Origin: Lathyrus oleraceus
Taxonomy: Eukaryota; Streptophyta; Magnoliopsida; Fabales; Fabaceae
Assembly (NCBI RefSeq): GCF_024323335.1
Contig: NC_066583.1
Span: 369,893,952 to 369,957,951 of the forward strand
Length of the DNA stretch: 64,000 nucleotides
Direction of reading: 5' to 3'
How positions within the stretch are numbered: position 1 is the stretch's first letter; each line of letters opens with the position of its first letter. Of this stretch, positions 36,040-46,133 are shown in pieces. Both the position numbers and the translations under genes were made by a program. The notes beneath the pieces are model-generated. The model had not been told where the DNA came from, made no database searches, and saw nothing but the letters and a program-made list of their open reading frames with translations.

Positions 36040-36830
36040 ATACTGTTTTTGTTTCCTGCTTCCTCTCAAATGTTTTTCTTGTTTCCTCTTTGTTAAACCC
36101 CTCAGCTATCCATTGTTTAATTAGCATCATGGTTTTAACTACATAGTCTTCAAGATATACTCTAAAGTATAAGAAACCTTGTTTTAGATTGTAAAATAAA
36201 TCATGAAATTTAGAGCCTAAATTTTTGATACAACATATAAACTTGGATTATTGTCCAACTCTGAGCTTAAATTTTCAGTAAACCTTTCCCATTGAAGGGA
36301 ATCTCTTTCTTGGTAGATAAAAGACCAGCAATAGCCACAATTGCTAGAGGAAAAACCTCATATATTTTTAACAATTCAGGAAGATACACTCATTAGATTT
36401 TTAGGACAGTCCTTTCAACTTTCAAAGTCAAGGAATGCCTTCTTATAAAAAAGTTCCAAATTGCATGATTCCAAGGTTTAAAACTCATGCACTTGAACAA
36501 AAGAAAATCTCTTGCAAGACACGGCAACATCAATGTTCCTAGTTGTGAATGATACCCTACTTCCTTTTTAATTATCAGTTAAACACAATTCAAACTCTTT
36601 CAAAAAATGTCCATGCCGCACATCATCAAACAAGGTGACATACCTTTTATTTCGCAAGTGTCTCACTTCATCAATCTTCGATTCTTTATCCATTTTTGAA
36701 ATTTCTCGAGGAGGATTGTCCCCTTTTTATTTGTAAAACTTCTGTAACAAGTCTTTCAAAAACCCTTCAACCGAGTATGATCGAGAAAACTATGATCCAT
36801 ACACGATAAATATCGAAGTGGCCAATAGCC
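36040..36830 (-). pseudogene. NLR pseudogene, NB-ARC to winged-helix part
   Basis: The minus strand can be read, with frame changes, as the nucleotide-binding part of an RPM1-like NLR. It shows GHFDIYRVWIIVFS near 36800, KIDEVRHLRNKRYVTLFDDV with the kinase-2 motif near 36640-36700, and GSRVSFTTRNIDVAVSCKRF (RNBS-B like). The FPLAIVAIAGLLSTK of the GLPLA region is near 36310-36350, and FLYFRVYLEDYVVKTMMLIK then QWIAEGFNKEE of the ARC2/winged-helix region near 36060-36170. The P-loop and coiled coil upstream and all LRRs downstream are missing. Several stops and at least two frameshifts make it a pseudogene. It belongs to the same broad family as 1-1293 but lies on the other strand. Confidence 0.78.
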
Positions 36831-37033
36831 TCCTTGCTGTCAAAAACTTTTTTTTGGCAAGAATCGGAAATTTTTGTGACTACAGAAGAATCAGAAAATT
36901 TTAAGCAATTTCACGTGTCAAAAATCAACCATATAGATTGGTATTATTACATTAATTTAGGAGAATAATCTACAGATCAAGCTTTGTTGAGAGATAAAAT
37001 AGTTACTTAGGTAAAATAAAAGCAAAGTTCTTA
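36831..37033. other. short intergenic, 3' flank of LOG-like gene
   Basis: AT-rich. It must contain the 3' UTR and polyadenylation site of the gene at 37034-38851, but no canonical AATAAA stands out on the minus strand. Confidence 0.35.
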
Positions 37034-38851
37034 TCAAGAGATTAAGTCATGTGTACTATGCAATTTAGTTTCGTTCTTCTGACTTGTATCACCAGAAGAA
37101 ATGCGGTAGAAATCTGCAAGGTAAGCCAAAGCTTCTGAGTTGCTGTTACATACCTTCCACAATGATGCAACCTCTCCTTTAGAGACAGTTCCCCAATCCT
37201 CACAAACATCTAAAAAGTCGAGAAGTTTTGAGTAAAATGAATCGTAGTTCATCAACAGGAAGGGAACAGGATGCTTTGATCCGATTCGTTCTAGTTGAAT
37301 TAATGCGAGCATCTCGAACATCTCGTCTAGAGTACCAATCCCACCAGGAAGGGCAACAACAGCCGTTTTATCTAATGGATTGTTTCTCACTACAGCATCG
37401 ACCAGCCCGTGCTTCCTTGCAGAGAAAAACCTGAACTTAAAACAGTCTAGGAGGTTATTAGCAGTCATATTTATTTTGGATCATCTCCTATTTTAATGTA
37501 ATATAAATATGATCCTGAGTCTAGACCGGTCGGGCCAGATTTGGCCAAACCCGATACTTTATCCAAAAAAGTTTCTTTGATTCGAGCTGAGTACTCAACT
37601 CATAGTTTTTACTAAAAAAAAAAACAATGTAATGATGATCGAGTCGGGTTCATGGGTCCTAAAGTTAACAACATAACTTGTTCCTAAAAAAATTGTGATT
37701 AAATCAAAACACTTATGCTACTTAAATAATTGAAGCACAAATAGCATACTCAAACAAATATACTCAAATTGAGGGGGGAAATGATGTCATTATGTCGAGT
37801 TGAGTGACAGGTTTGACATTCTAAACCAGTCACCCGAACCAAACACATTCAGGATTAATCTGATTGGGTCAAACATATCCGAGTTTGACCTGATCTAGGA
37901 TGGGGTTCAAGTAAAATACAGATTCGATCGAGTTGGGTCAGTCACAAGATGTTGATCGTATCAACCCGTACCTGTGTATGTATACCCCTAAATCCCGTTG
38001 GAGGGAGAATGCCACTTTTTTTTTTACTTTCATCTTTTGTTACTTTCAAATAGGAGAGGATCCATATTCAATATGAATAAGCTATAAAGCAAGGGTAGTG
38101 GATCACCTGCAAGTAAGGTAGTTTTCTGCGGGTAAGTATGGATGAAAGTTGGATGATGTCCATTCCCCGGCTTCTCTTCCTATCTTGAATCCGCCAACTG
38201 GTTTTCCTGCCAGCAGAGCACCTTGAGTAACAGCATCCATTAGTCCCGGTCCAGCCCCCGACCATGTAGTGCATTCCAAAAGACTTGCTATCTGCAAAGA
38301 AATATGTATATAGAAAAAGAAAAAAAAAACATATCTTCTAGAAAAGAACTTTTCCACTTTCTCAATAGACAATAAACTTAATTTAGTACTAATATGAATT
38401 TTCTTAATTATCATGATTTAGTCAACAAAATCCTATATTTACTTGCCTCTTTAGCCAAATGTTGTGCTTGTACATAATGCGAATGGGTGGAGTCCATTCT
38501 AGAGGAACCGAGATAAACAATTCCTCTTCCCAATCTGTTAATGAGTTCATAACATTGATTGATCTCTTCTTTAACCTGTAATAATATATATTTTTTAAAT
38601 GATTGAGAAGAACTAGAGAATAATAGGTGTGTTAGTGTTACCTGATTTGGGCTCTTCCTGTCATCAAATTGAATCGATTCTTGCTTGGATACAAAAATTG
38701 GTGTGTGAATATCCTTATGGTTTGAGAAGTTGAAAGCAAGGGTGTTGTTGTTCTTGTGATGTGTTGTGGAGTTGATTAATCTGGTTTGATGAGTGGTTCT
38801 TGTGAGCACAATTTCGGAACCAAATGAAACTGCAAACGAGAATCCCATCAT
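37034..38851 (-). CDS. LOG-like protein (putative lysine decarboxylase family), plastid-type
   Basis: Four exons on the minus strand: 38851-38642, 38575-38447, 38291-38107 and 37430-37034. They join in frame to 306 residues. Exon 1 is a poorly conserved, Ser/Thr-rich leader of about 70 residues, probably a plastid transit peptide. The folded part has VYLGSSRM (90-97), SGAGPGLMDAV (124-134) and the signature PGGIGTLDE (203-211). That signature defines the LOG/TIGR00730 Rossmann family of nucleoside-monophosphate phosphoribohydrolases, of which LOG enzymes release active cytokinins. It resembles the longer plastid-type plant branch (Arabidopsis At1g50575-like) more than the classic ~215-aa LOG, so substrate is uncertain. 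Introns 1 and 3 have GT-AG ends; intron 2 needs a GC donor at 38446-38445. The frame is intact, and this is the best preserved complete host gene here. Confidence 0.88.
37500..37990. repeat. possible transposon insert in intron 3 of the LOG-like gene
   Basis: Within the 676-bp third intron, a stretch with repeated GGGTC/GACCC-type words (GGTTCAAG, GAGTTGGGTC, CAACCCGTACC) ends in GTATGTATACCCCTA. Such sequence is common in plant non-autonomous DNA elements. Terminal repeats cannot be matched by eye, so this is only a suspicion. Confidence 0.25.
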
Positions 38852-38856
38852 TGAGA

Positions 38857-38878
38857 GTTGAGAATTGAGATTCTCAAC
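38857..38878 (-). promoter_or_regulatory. inverted repeat just before the LOG-like start codon
   Basis: On the coding strand GTTGAGAAT and ATTCTCAAC form a perfect 9-bp stem around a 4-base loop, ending five bases before the ATG at 38851. If transcribed, it would be a hairpin in the 5' leader next to the start codon. Function is unknown. Confidence 0.5.
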
Positions 38879-39126
38879 GAAAGGCTCAGACCAAGGTTTC
38901 TTTATTAGAACTAGACACTAACTAACAAGCTTTATGTCTTCTTATGGGAACACAAACAAAATATGAATCATACGATACAACCCCTTAGTTTGCCGGTTTG
39001 GGGAGGAGAAGAGAAGAGACGACAACTTTGAAAGAGTAAGTTAAAGTTGAGTAATTTTTTTTGTTTTGTTCGGAGATGTATGATAATTAATGTTTTTTAA
39101 CGTTTTTCTTTTCTTCATGTCATTTT

Positions 39127-39163
<37 letters not shown>

Positions 39164-39240
39164 CAATTTTAACTTATCCACTTATTACTTCAGAATTCAT
39201 GTTTCACTTGTATGATCATCTCATATTACTGATAACTTGT
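38879..39240. other. LOG-like gene upstream region with poly-T tract
   Basis: Promoter side of the LOG-like gene. No convincing TATA box was found. A 31-base T run lies at 39131-39161, which could be a simple repeat or the tail of a minus-strand retroposon; no SINE body is recognisable next to it. Confidence 0.4.
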
Positions 39241-39415
39241 TATTATTCATTGAACTTATTTCGTAGCATCTCCAATCGTCTAAGTTGGGTTATCATCATG
39301 ATAAACTCGTTTCTTTGTAAGCATTAGTGACATCTTTTTAGATCTATTGTGGATTTTCTCTCTAGTTAATCATTTCGTCAAAGGATCTGCTAAATTTTCA
39401 TCAGTGTGTACATGA
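39240..39415 (-). pseudogene. copia RNase H C-terminal fragment
   Basis: The minus strand reads HVHTDENLADPLTK then LTREKIHNRSKKMSLM and ends DDNPT before a stop, near 39415-39260. This is the conserved C-terminus of copia RNase H domains (ENLADPLTKGL type). It is an isolated scrap, and the rest of the element is gone. Confidence 0.6.
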
Positions 39416-41157
39416 TCCAATCCTACAGCTCCTTTAGAGATACAATTGTCATAATCCAAAATTTGTCATATTTTTTCTTTTTTTACCCGACTTACGGCTT
39501 TATTCATCTACATGCATTTAGGAAGCATTCATTTCATCTACATCTCATCAGTCCACCTTCATTTGAAAAATCAAGTCAAAGGCTCTTTGGTGATGATGTT
39601 TTACTTAAATCAGGAAGTATCTTGAATTTTGAAAATGGAAAGTAAAGAAGCGGTTGACTTTTGGTCAACAGGGCCGACACTGTTGACCAGACGTTTGACC
39701 ACTACCATAGTCATTCTTAAACCTATTCATCCTCTCTCTTTAAGTCATTACATCATGTATAAAAAGGATGTACCATGTGCACGACATATCCATCAAGCAC
39801 GCATTTTCCATTTTTGCATAACATGTATTATAAGTCATTCAATCTAACTTACATTTTTTATTTTTGATACATTTTCAATTCCTAAGTGATTCACTAAGTC
39901 ACTTTTCCCTTCATGGGTAAATTCCCTAAGCATTCATTTGAATTCATTTCCATACATACACTTCGAGCTATAATCCCCTTTGTTTATTCATGGTATTCCA
40001 ATCCATGTACATAAAATTCAAAAGTCACTAAATATTATTTCTACATTTACATGACTTCACTTTGCATCACTTTATGTCATTACAAACATACTATATAGTT
40101 TTCATACACAAAAGAATATAAATAATTCCAAGTTCTTCAATGGTCTTTATTCATACTCCATTCTTGACCATGCTTGTTCATGCTTCATTACCATGTTACA
40201 AAGAAAATAATAAAAACAAGTTAGAAATTACATTCATTTTTTAAAAAAATTCAGCACTTACATAACAAAATTAAGCATCATGAGCATTTACAAAATACAC
40301 ATGAAAAGTCATTTTAAATTCATGTCATTCATCTCCAAAATTCAACACATGAACATACATTCACATCATATGCAAAACCACTAAAAAACAAGTCAAATTC
40401 AATAAAAATTCTGCATGTTATGCATATACCATGAATAAATTCCATACTATGTGTCACTTTCATTCCACTTCTATACAATAAGCAAAACCTCATAAAGCAT
40501 GGGCATTAAAAGAAAAATTCAGCATGTATGTAATACATCATTTCATCCATGAACATCAATCCAAATGCATCTATAATTCATTCATTCATACCATGTAAAT
40601 GGCCAAGCATGTATTCAAGTGGTGTCATGTAAATTCATCCAATTTCCTTCATATTCACTAAAAATTCAGCATATGCACATGCATGTGAGTTCACATACAT
40701 CCATGCTTTAACCATCCTAACTACCTTAAACTTCCATAAACTAACTTCTAACTACTTTGGGAAATTTCCCAAAGTGCCCAAAACAACCCCAATAAATTTC
40801 TAACTAATTTTCAACCTCTAGTCATCCCTCACCTAGTCTATATAAGCATTCATCATTCACTCACTATGGCTTCTTCTTCATTTTTTAGATTCCATTCATT
40901 CTTCACTTTCTCTCAAGTTTTCACTCTTCATTCTCCATTCTTCAACTTTCCCTCACTAGAGCTCAAGTCCATGGTTGTTGAAGCTTCTCATTGAAGCTTC
41001 AATCAACTTGAGCATAAATAAACCTTCATCACACTTCACATCATAGTTCTCCATGATCCAAGCATTGAAAAATGGAAAAAGAATCAACAACAACAAGAAA
41101 ACCAATGGAAGAAATGAAAGGGGGTGAAGAAGAAATGAAGAGGAATTGAATAGTTGC
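39416..41157 (+). repeat. orphan LTR-like region, probably Ty3/gypsy
   Basis: AT-rich non-coding sequence with many CAT-rich words. It leads to a plausible core promoter: TCTATATAAGCATTCATCA at 40838-40856 and a CT-rich stretch after it. The look is that of a U3/R region of a large LTR. GTTGACTTTTGGTCAACA near 39650-39668 is an inverted repeat (TTGAC/GTCAA). No second copy, primer site or coding part lies in the window, so the assignment is tentative. Confidence 0.35.
40839..40847 (+). promoter_or_regulatory. TATA-like box in the orphan LTR-like region
   Basis: CTATATAAG followed by a CT-rich possible transcription start zone. Prediction only. Confidence 0.35.
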
Positions 41158-42265
41158 TTACCGTATTGGATTTGTGCCGCCATTGAAGAACCATCGGAGG
41201 ATCTCCATTAATGCTAGATTTGCACATTCGTCGCTTTCCGATCTGGATGAAGAACTTATCTCATTATCTTCCCATGCAACATACGCTTTTTTATTCTTGA
41301 AATCCTTCTTGCCTTTAAAGCCACCTTTCTTTGAGAGTTTCGGACAATCCAGCTTTATATGACCTTGCTTTCCATATTCATAACATGTGACTTCTTGCGT
41401 AGATGTGGAAGTCTCCCTTTTTCTGAAATGTTTATTTCTTTTTGTATGAAATGGTTTGTCATTTTTACTAAAAAACTTACCAAGCCTTTTAACAAGGAGC
41501 ATGAAATTTTCACCTTCCTCTGATACGCCATCATCTTTATCTTCCTTTGAATCTACTTTTAAAGCAATTTCTTTGGATTTCTTCTCTTGACTTTCATGAT
41601 TTCCAAGTCTTCCAAGTTCAAGTTCATGTTCTTGGAGTTTTCCTAATAATGATGCGGGCGTCATAGTGGAAAGACTTTTCTTCTCCGAGATGACCGTTAC
41701 TTTTGGTTGCCTCTCTAGTCAAGGATCTTAGCACTTTAAGGTTGAGATCATCATTTATAAATGTTTTTCCGAGAGCAATTAAATGATTCGTCAAGTGAAC
41801 AAATCTTTTATGTAATGCAAAAATGGATTCTCCAGGTTGCATTATGAACATTTCATATTCTTGACTCAATGTGTTTAATCTGGATCTTTTAACTTCAGCG
41901 GTTCCTTTGTTAGTCTCCATTAAAGTGTCCCATATTTCTTTTGCCGATTTACATTGAGATATGTGGAAGAACTCATCCATACTTAATCCACTTTGAAGAA
42001 TATTGATCGCTTTCTTTTCAGTAAGTATTCTTTTCTTATCGTCTTCATCATATGAACTTTTAACTTTCAGAGTGTCAACACCATTGACCACACTCATAGG
42101 ATTATGCAGACTGTTTTTAACGGTTTCCCATATACCATCTCCAATTGCTTCTAAATGTGTTTTCATGAGGATTTTCCAGAAGTCAAAATATTCTCCAGAA
42201 AATAGGGGTGGTTTGTTGCTACTACCACCATTTTTGAAAACCGGGTTTACACTTGCGGAAGCCAT
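41158..42265 (-). pseudogene. copia F gag
   Basis: Gag starts at 42265 (MASASVNPVFKNGGSSNKPP) and shows the UBN2-type domain: LFSGEYFDFWKILMKTHLEA, INILQSGLSMDEFFHISQCK, KEIWDTLMETNKGTAEVKRS. A single-base loss near 41715 shifts the frame (LTRE, then QPKVTVISEKKSLSTMTPAS in the other frame). The second frame ends with a CCHC knuckle, CYEYGKQGHIKLDCPK, whose second position is Tyr-Gly-Lys spaced as usual. It would coat element RNA if intact. Confidence 0.85.
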
Positions 42266-42400
42266 CTTCTGGATCAGAGGAGAAAGTTACCAATAACCTG
42301 CTCTGATGCCAATTGTTAGTTGAGTAGCGCCTAAGAGGGGGGAGGGGGTGAATTAGGTTCTTTGAAACTTTTTCTGGTTTATGAAAAACTTTATTCTTTC
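41158..42400 (-). mobile_element. copia element F, 5' end only
   Basis: On the minus strand this has the end of a 5' LTR (about 42313-42400), a primer site (TGGCATCAGAGC near 42303-42314) and gag. The LTR is cut at 42400 by copia D, and the body ends at about 41158 after gag, where unrelated LTR-like sequence begins. Protease, integrase, RT and RNase H are absent. Confidence 0.75.
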
Positions 42401-43261
42401 TGTTGGTGTAAGCCCTAAAGGCCAATACTTTTGGTACTTGTATCAAATTATTTATTAATAATAAAAGACTTTTTCTTTATTATGTTTGTTTAATAAAGTC
42501 CCTGGAATAGCTAGTCCGTTTAATGTATCAAGTGTGACTTAATCATGAGATCACATTAAACATAAGGACACTATTCTTAAAGTATCTGTAGTCGAGCTTT
42601 ATTGTGAAGTGGGATAACATTAAAGCATTAAGACTATTATGTATATAGACTGATGATCACATCTCATGGATCATGGATAAGGAGTTATCAAGTCTTAAAC
42701 ATAGGTATGAATATTAAGAGTAATACTTATACTGGATTGACCCGCTATGAGAATACTATATAGAATGTTATGCAAAGTGTTATAAGTTATTCTCATGGTG
42801 ATAATGGTGTATATCACCCTTCAACCTGAAGCCACTATGGACCCTAGATGTAGAGTCAAGTGTCTTATTGCTGATCAAACGTTGTCCGTAACTGGATGAC
42901 CATAAAGACAGTTGATGGGTACTCCACGAAGCATGTTGAGGGACATGAGTGACCTAGATGGAATTTACCCATCCTGCGTAACAGGATAAATGTCTATAGG
43001 CCCAATATTGAACTGGACAAGGATGACACAGTTTATGCCTTGTGTTCAATATAGACATAGGGCAAAATGGTAATTTCCCGCATAAGTATTATCACAAAAG
43101 GATTTGTCAGATCACATGACATTTTCGTGTCTTGGGTAGCAGTGATGTGTTGCTAGATACCGCTCACTGTTTATTATGTTAAATATGTGATTTAATATAA
43201 TTGCCAATGCCGCGAAAACCTACAGGGTCACACACAAAAGGAAGGATTGATGAGAGATAGA

Positions 43262-43420
43262 GTAACTAAGGAACACCGTAAGGTACGGTGCACTTAAGTG
43301 AATTGTAGAACATCGTAAGGTACGGTGTACTTAAGTAGAATACGAAATATGGTAAGGTACCACGCACTTAAGTAACTTTGGCATAATATAAGATATGGGT
43401 CGCATACACTTAAGTGGGTT
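43262..43420 (+). repeat. tandem motif array upstream of the copia D TATA box
   Basis: Three to four imperfect units of about 35-45 bp share GTAAGGTACGGT and CACTTAAGT, for example CGTAAGGTACGGTGCACTTA at 43272-43291 and CGTAAGGTACGGTGTACTTA at 43314-43333. A GGTAAGGTACC variant follows near 43350. Both words are close to palindromes. Their position 30-190 bp before the TATA-like box suits promoter elements. Confidence 0.7.
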
Positions 43421-43450
43421 TTTTTAGCTTACAACCCACATAAGTGGTTC

Positions 43451-43458
43451 TATAAATA
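43451..43458 (+). promoter_or_regulatory. TATA-like box of copia D LTR
   Basis: TATAAATA, flanked by GGTTC and GAACC, downstream of the motif array. Predicted U3/R boundary. Confidence 0.5.
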
Positions 43459-43741
43459 GAACCCTTGTACAGAAGTCTTTGTGCAGTTGCAATTTTGTTT
43501 CTCTCTCTCACTCAAAGCCTTCATTCGTAGCAGCTAGCACTAAGATTGAAGGAATCCCTTCGTGTGGACTGAGTAGAGGTGTTGTCATCGTTCAACGTTC
43601 GTGATCGCTCCGTAAATCTGCATCAAAGGTTTCAATCGCCACAAGAGGTAACCATTCTATCACTGATCATGCCCATTTGTAAGGATCACTAAAGGAGAAA
43701 ATTTTTAATTCCGCTGCATTTTGGATCGCTCTTCTCCTTCA

Positions 43742-45406
43742 GTTGTATCAGAGCCACTTACGAAACCATGCATCTGATAGCTGTTTATTTTCTATATTTT
43801 CTGTATTTTCTGTATTAATATGATTAAAAGACAGAATGAATCAAAGAATAAACGAGTAGTTAAATTTGCCATCATGTGTGTACGATTTGGATGATTGATA
43901 TTGACTATGCTTCGGAATCCGACGTTAGTATGCTGAAGCAGCGATACATCGATTATCTATGGGTAACGCAATTAAGATCAATCAAGTTATATATATGATA
44001 TAAGTAATCCTGATGCAAAATACGGTATATATGATATACTGTTTCTGTTTCGTTCATTCAAACACTTATGGTTGTTTTCCTTTGAGCGATCAATGGTCAT
44101 TTGCTTCTTGATCCGACATTAGTATGGTGAAGCAATAACGTGTTGATCAATCATATTGAATTAATAAACGAGGTGTGTTTGACGGTCTGAAATTGGTGCA
44201 TTAGGGTTAATAACGGCACAAGGGTTGTGATGTCAAAGAGTTATGCGATTAGGGTTGTGATTGCGCAAGAGTTGTGCTTTAAAGTATCAAGTGTTGATGC
44301 GAAAAACGACGTCGATTTCAAATGAATTGTTCATTAAAATTTTGAATCGGGGCGTTGCCCCTTTGACCCCCGTCCGCTGACCGGGCAGCGGAACCCCCGG
44401 CTAACTCTGCGTAGTGCGATCGGTTGTCGAAATTTAATTTGGTTTTGATTAATTAACAGAATTTAAATTAATAATAATAATGTGTTTATTATTATTGTCT
44501 TGTGGTGATCGGTTATGGCCTTAGTTTTCCTTTATTTTATTTTGGGATTTTAAAATACGACCTGCGTGTCGTGCCTCTCTTCTAATCTCTTAATGTAACT
44601 TCTTTTCTCATCCCACTCCCCCGTATGTAAAACGAGTTTTTGTTATGTAATGTAATGTTATGAAGAAAGAGAAGAATACAATATCAAAGGAGGACAACCT
44701 TGAAGATCTTGCTTGGAGAAGCTTAGATCGTTATTAGGTTAACTTAGATTCTCTCATTGGCTTGGGAGAACAATTGCACTAGGGGTCATAACTGTTTCAT
44801 TATTTATGTTGATACATGTCGATGTATGTTGATGCATGTGAGAGACGATTTATATGATAAATAAGCTGGTGAGATCAGAATAATTGCAAATTCCCTCAAA
44901 TTAAATATTAAGTTTATGCTTTCCAAGTTTTAGCACTCATCATGACTAGTATCAGATAATGTAGGTTTCGCCTACGTGAGGTGCATATTCTATATTAGTA
45001 AGGTGCGATGGGATAATTGTAATATCCAATTGCTAAACAATGGGTCAAACTTAACTAAACAAATTATAATAAGATTATATATGTTTAGAAACAAAAGTTG
45101 GAAATGATCCATGTCATGGATTGGAATAAGGAGTTATTCACCCATCTAAAATATTCGAGAGTTGTATTAAATACAATTGGAAGGAGTTCCTACCTAAATA
45201 ACCTAGTTTTGTGTAATCCGCCTACGCGGACTTAAAACAAAGTGAAATGTGGATCTCGACCCACTAAAAAATCTTCCAACGGGAGTTTCCGAATCAAATG
45301 GTGAGGGTCATTTGTTTTGAGTAAAATAGTGGGAGCATATTTAATTAAAGGCCTAATTAAATATGTTGTTGATACTTATATTTTCATTATTTTCATGTAG
45401 ATTACC
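43742..45406 (+). other. copia D untranslated leader
   Basis: A 1.6-kb non-coding stretch between the primer site and gag. It contains a G+C-rich block near 44349-44405 with the inverted repeat GGGGCGTTGCCCC. No ORF of note is seen. A leader this long is unusual for copia but occurs in several plant lineages. Confidence 0.55.
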
Positions 45407-46078
45407 ATGATAACAGACACCTCTAACAACATTTTACGATCAATCCTTGACAATGAAAAATTGTCTAGGACAAATTTTTTGGATTGACACCGAAATCTGA
45501 GGATTGTCCTCAAACATGATAGAAAGCTGTATGTCTTGGAGAAACCTGTTCCTGAAGAGGAACCTCCTAGTTTTGCACATAAGGAAGAAAGAGATTCTTA
45601 TAAGAAGCATGTCGATGATGCCAATGAAACTGCTTGTCTCATGCTAGCTACCATGAACTCAGAGTTGCAAAAGCAACATGAGATTATGGCAACGTTCGAT
45701 ATGATCGAACACCTGAAGATGCTCTATCAAGAGCAAGCAAGGCATGAAAGGTTTGAAGTTTCAAAAGCCCTTTTTCAAGGCAAGTTAGCTGAGGGAGCCC
45801 CTATAGGTCCCCATGTGCTCAAGATGATTGGGTATATGGAAAACCTTGAGAGGTTGGGTTTTCCCCTCGGAAAGGAACTTGCGACTGATTTGATCTTGCA
45901 ATCTTTGCCAGATAGATTCAGTCAATTTATCCTTAAAATTCAATATGAATGATATGGACAAATCTCTTCCTGAACTGCTAGCCATGTTAAGAACTACTGA
46001 GCAGAATCTGAAGTTAAAAGGGAAGTCCATTCTGATGAACGGAAATGGAAAGAGACATAACAAAAGACCCACCAAGTA
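45407..46078 (+). pseudogene. copia D gag
   Basis: Gag starts at the ATG at 45407 (MITDTSNNILRSILDNEKLS). A TGA at 45485-45487 sits where relatives have Trp (FLDWHRNL type). The frame then continues (LRIVLKHDRKLYVLEKPVPE, ETACLMLATMNSELQKQHEI, LGFPLGKELATDLILQSLPD) to a frameshift near 45938. The other frame continues DKSLPELLAMLRTTEQNLKL and has another stop at 46078. It is therefore an inactivated nucleocapsid gene. Confidence 0.85.
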
Positions 46079-46133
46079 GGGTGGTAAAGGGAAAGGCAAG
46101 GAATTTGCCAAACCCAAACCCACTATTGCTGCT

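Larger units (their letters stand above)
42401..43741 (+). repeat. 5' LTR of copia D
   Basis: Starts TGTTGGTGTAAGCCC, ends CTTCTCCTTCA, followed by the primer site. It contains a TATA-like TATAAATA at 43451-43458 and, upstream, a short tandem array at about 43262-43420. Confidence 0.8.

Noticed and set aside
37228..37434. A plus-strand ORF across the last exon of the LOG-like gene
   Set aside because: It is antisense to a conserved exon carrying PGGIGTLDE.
39131..39161. Poly-T run as proof of a SINE or LINE tail
   Set aside because: No retroposon body or target duplication is recognisable beside it; it may be a simple repeat.
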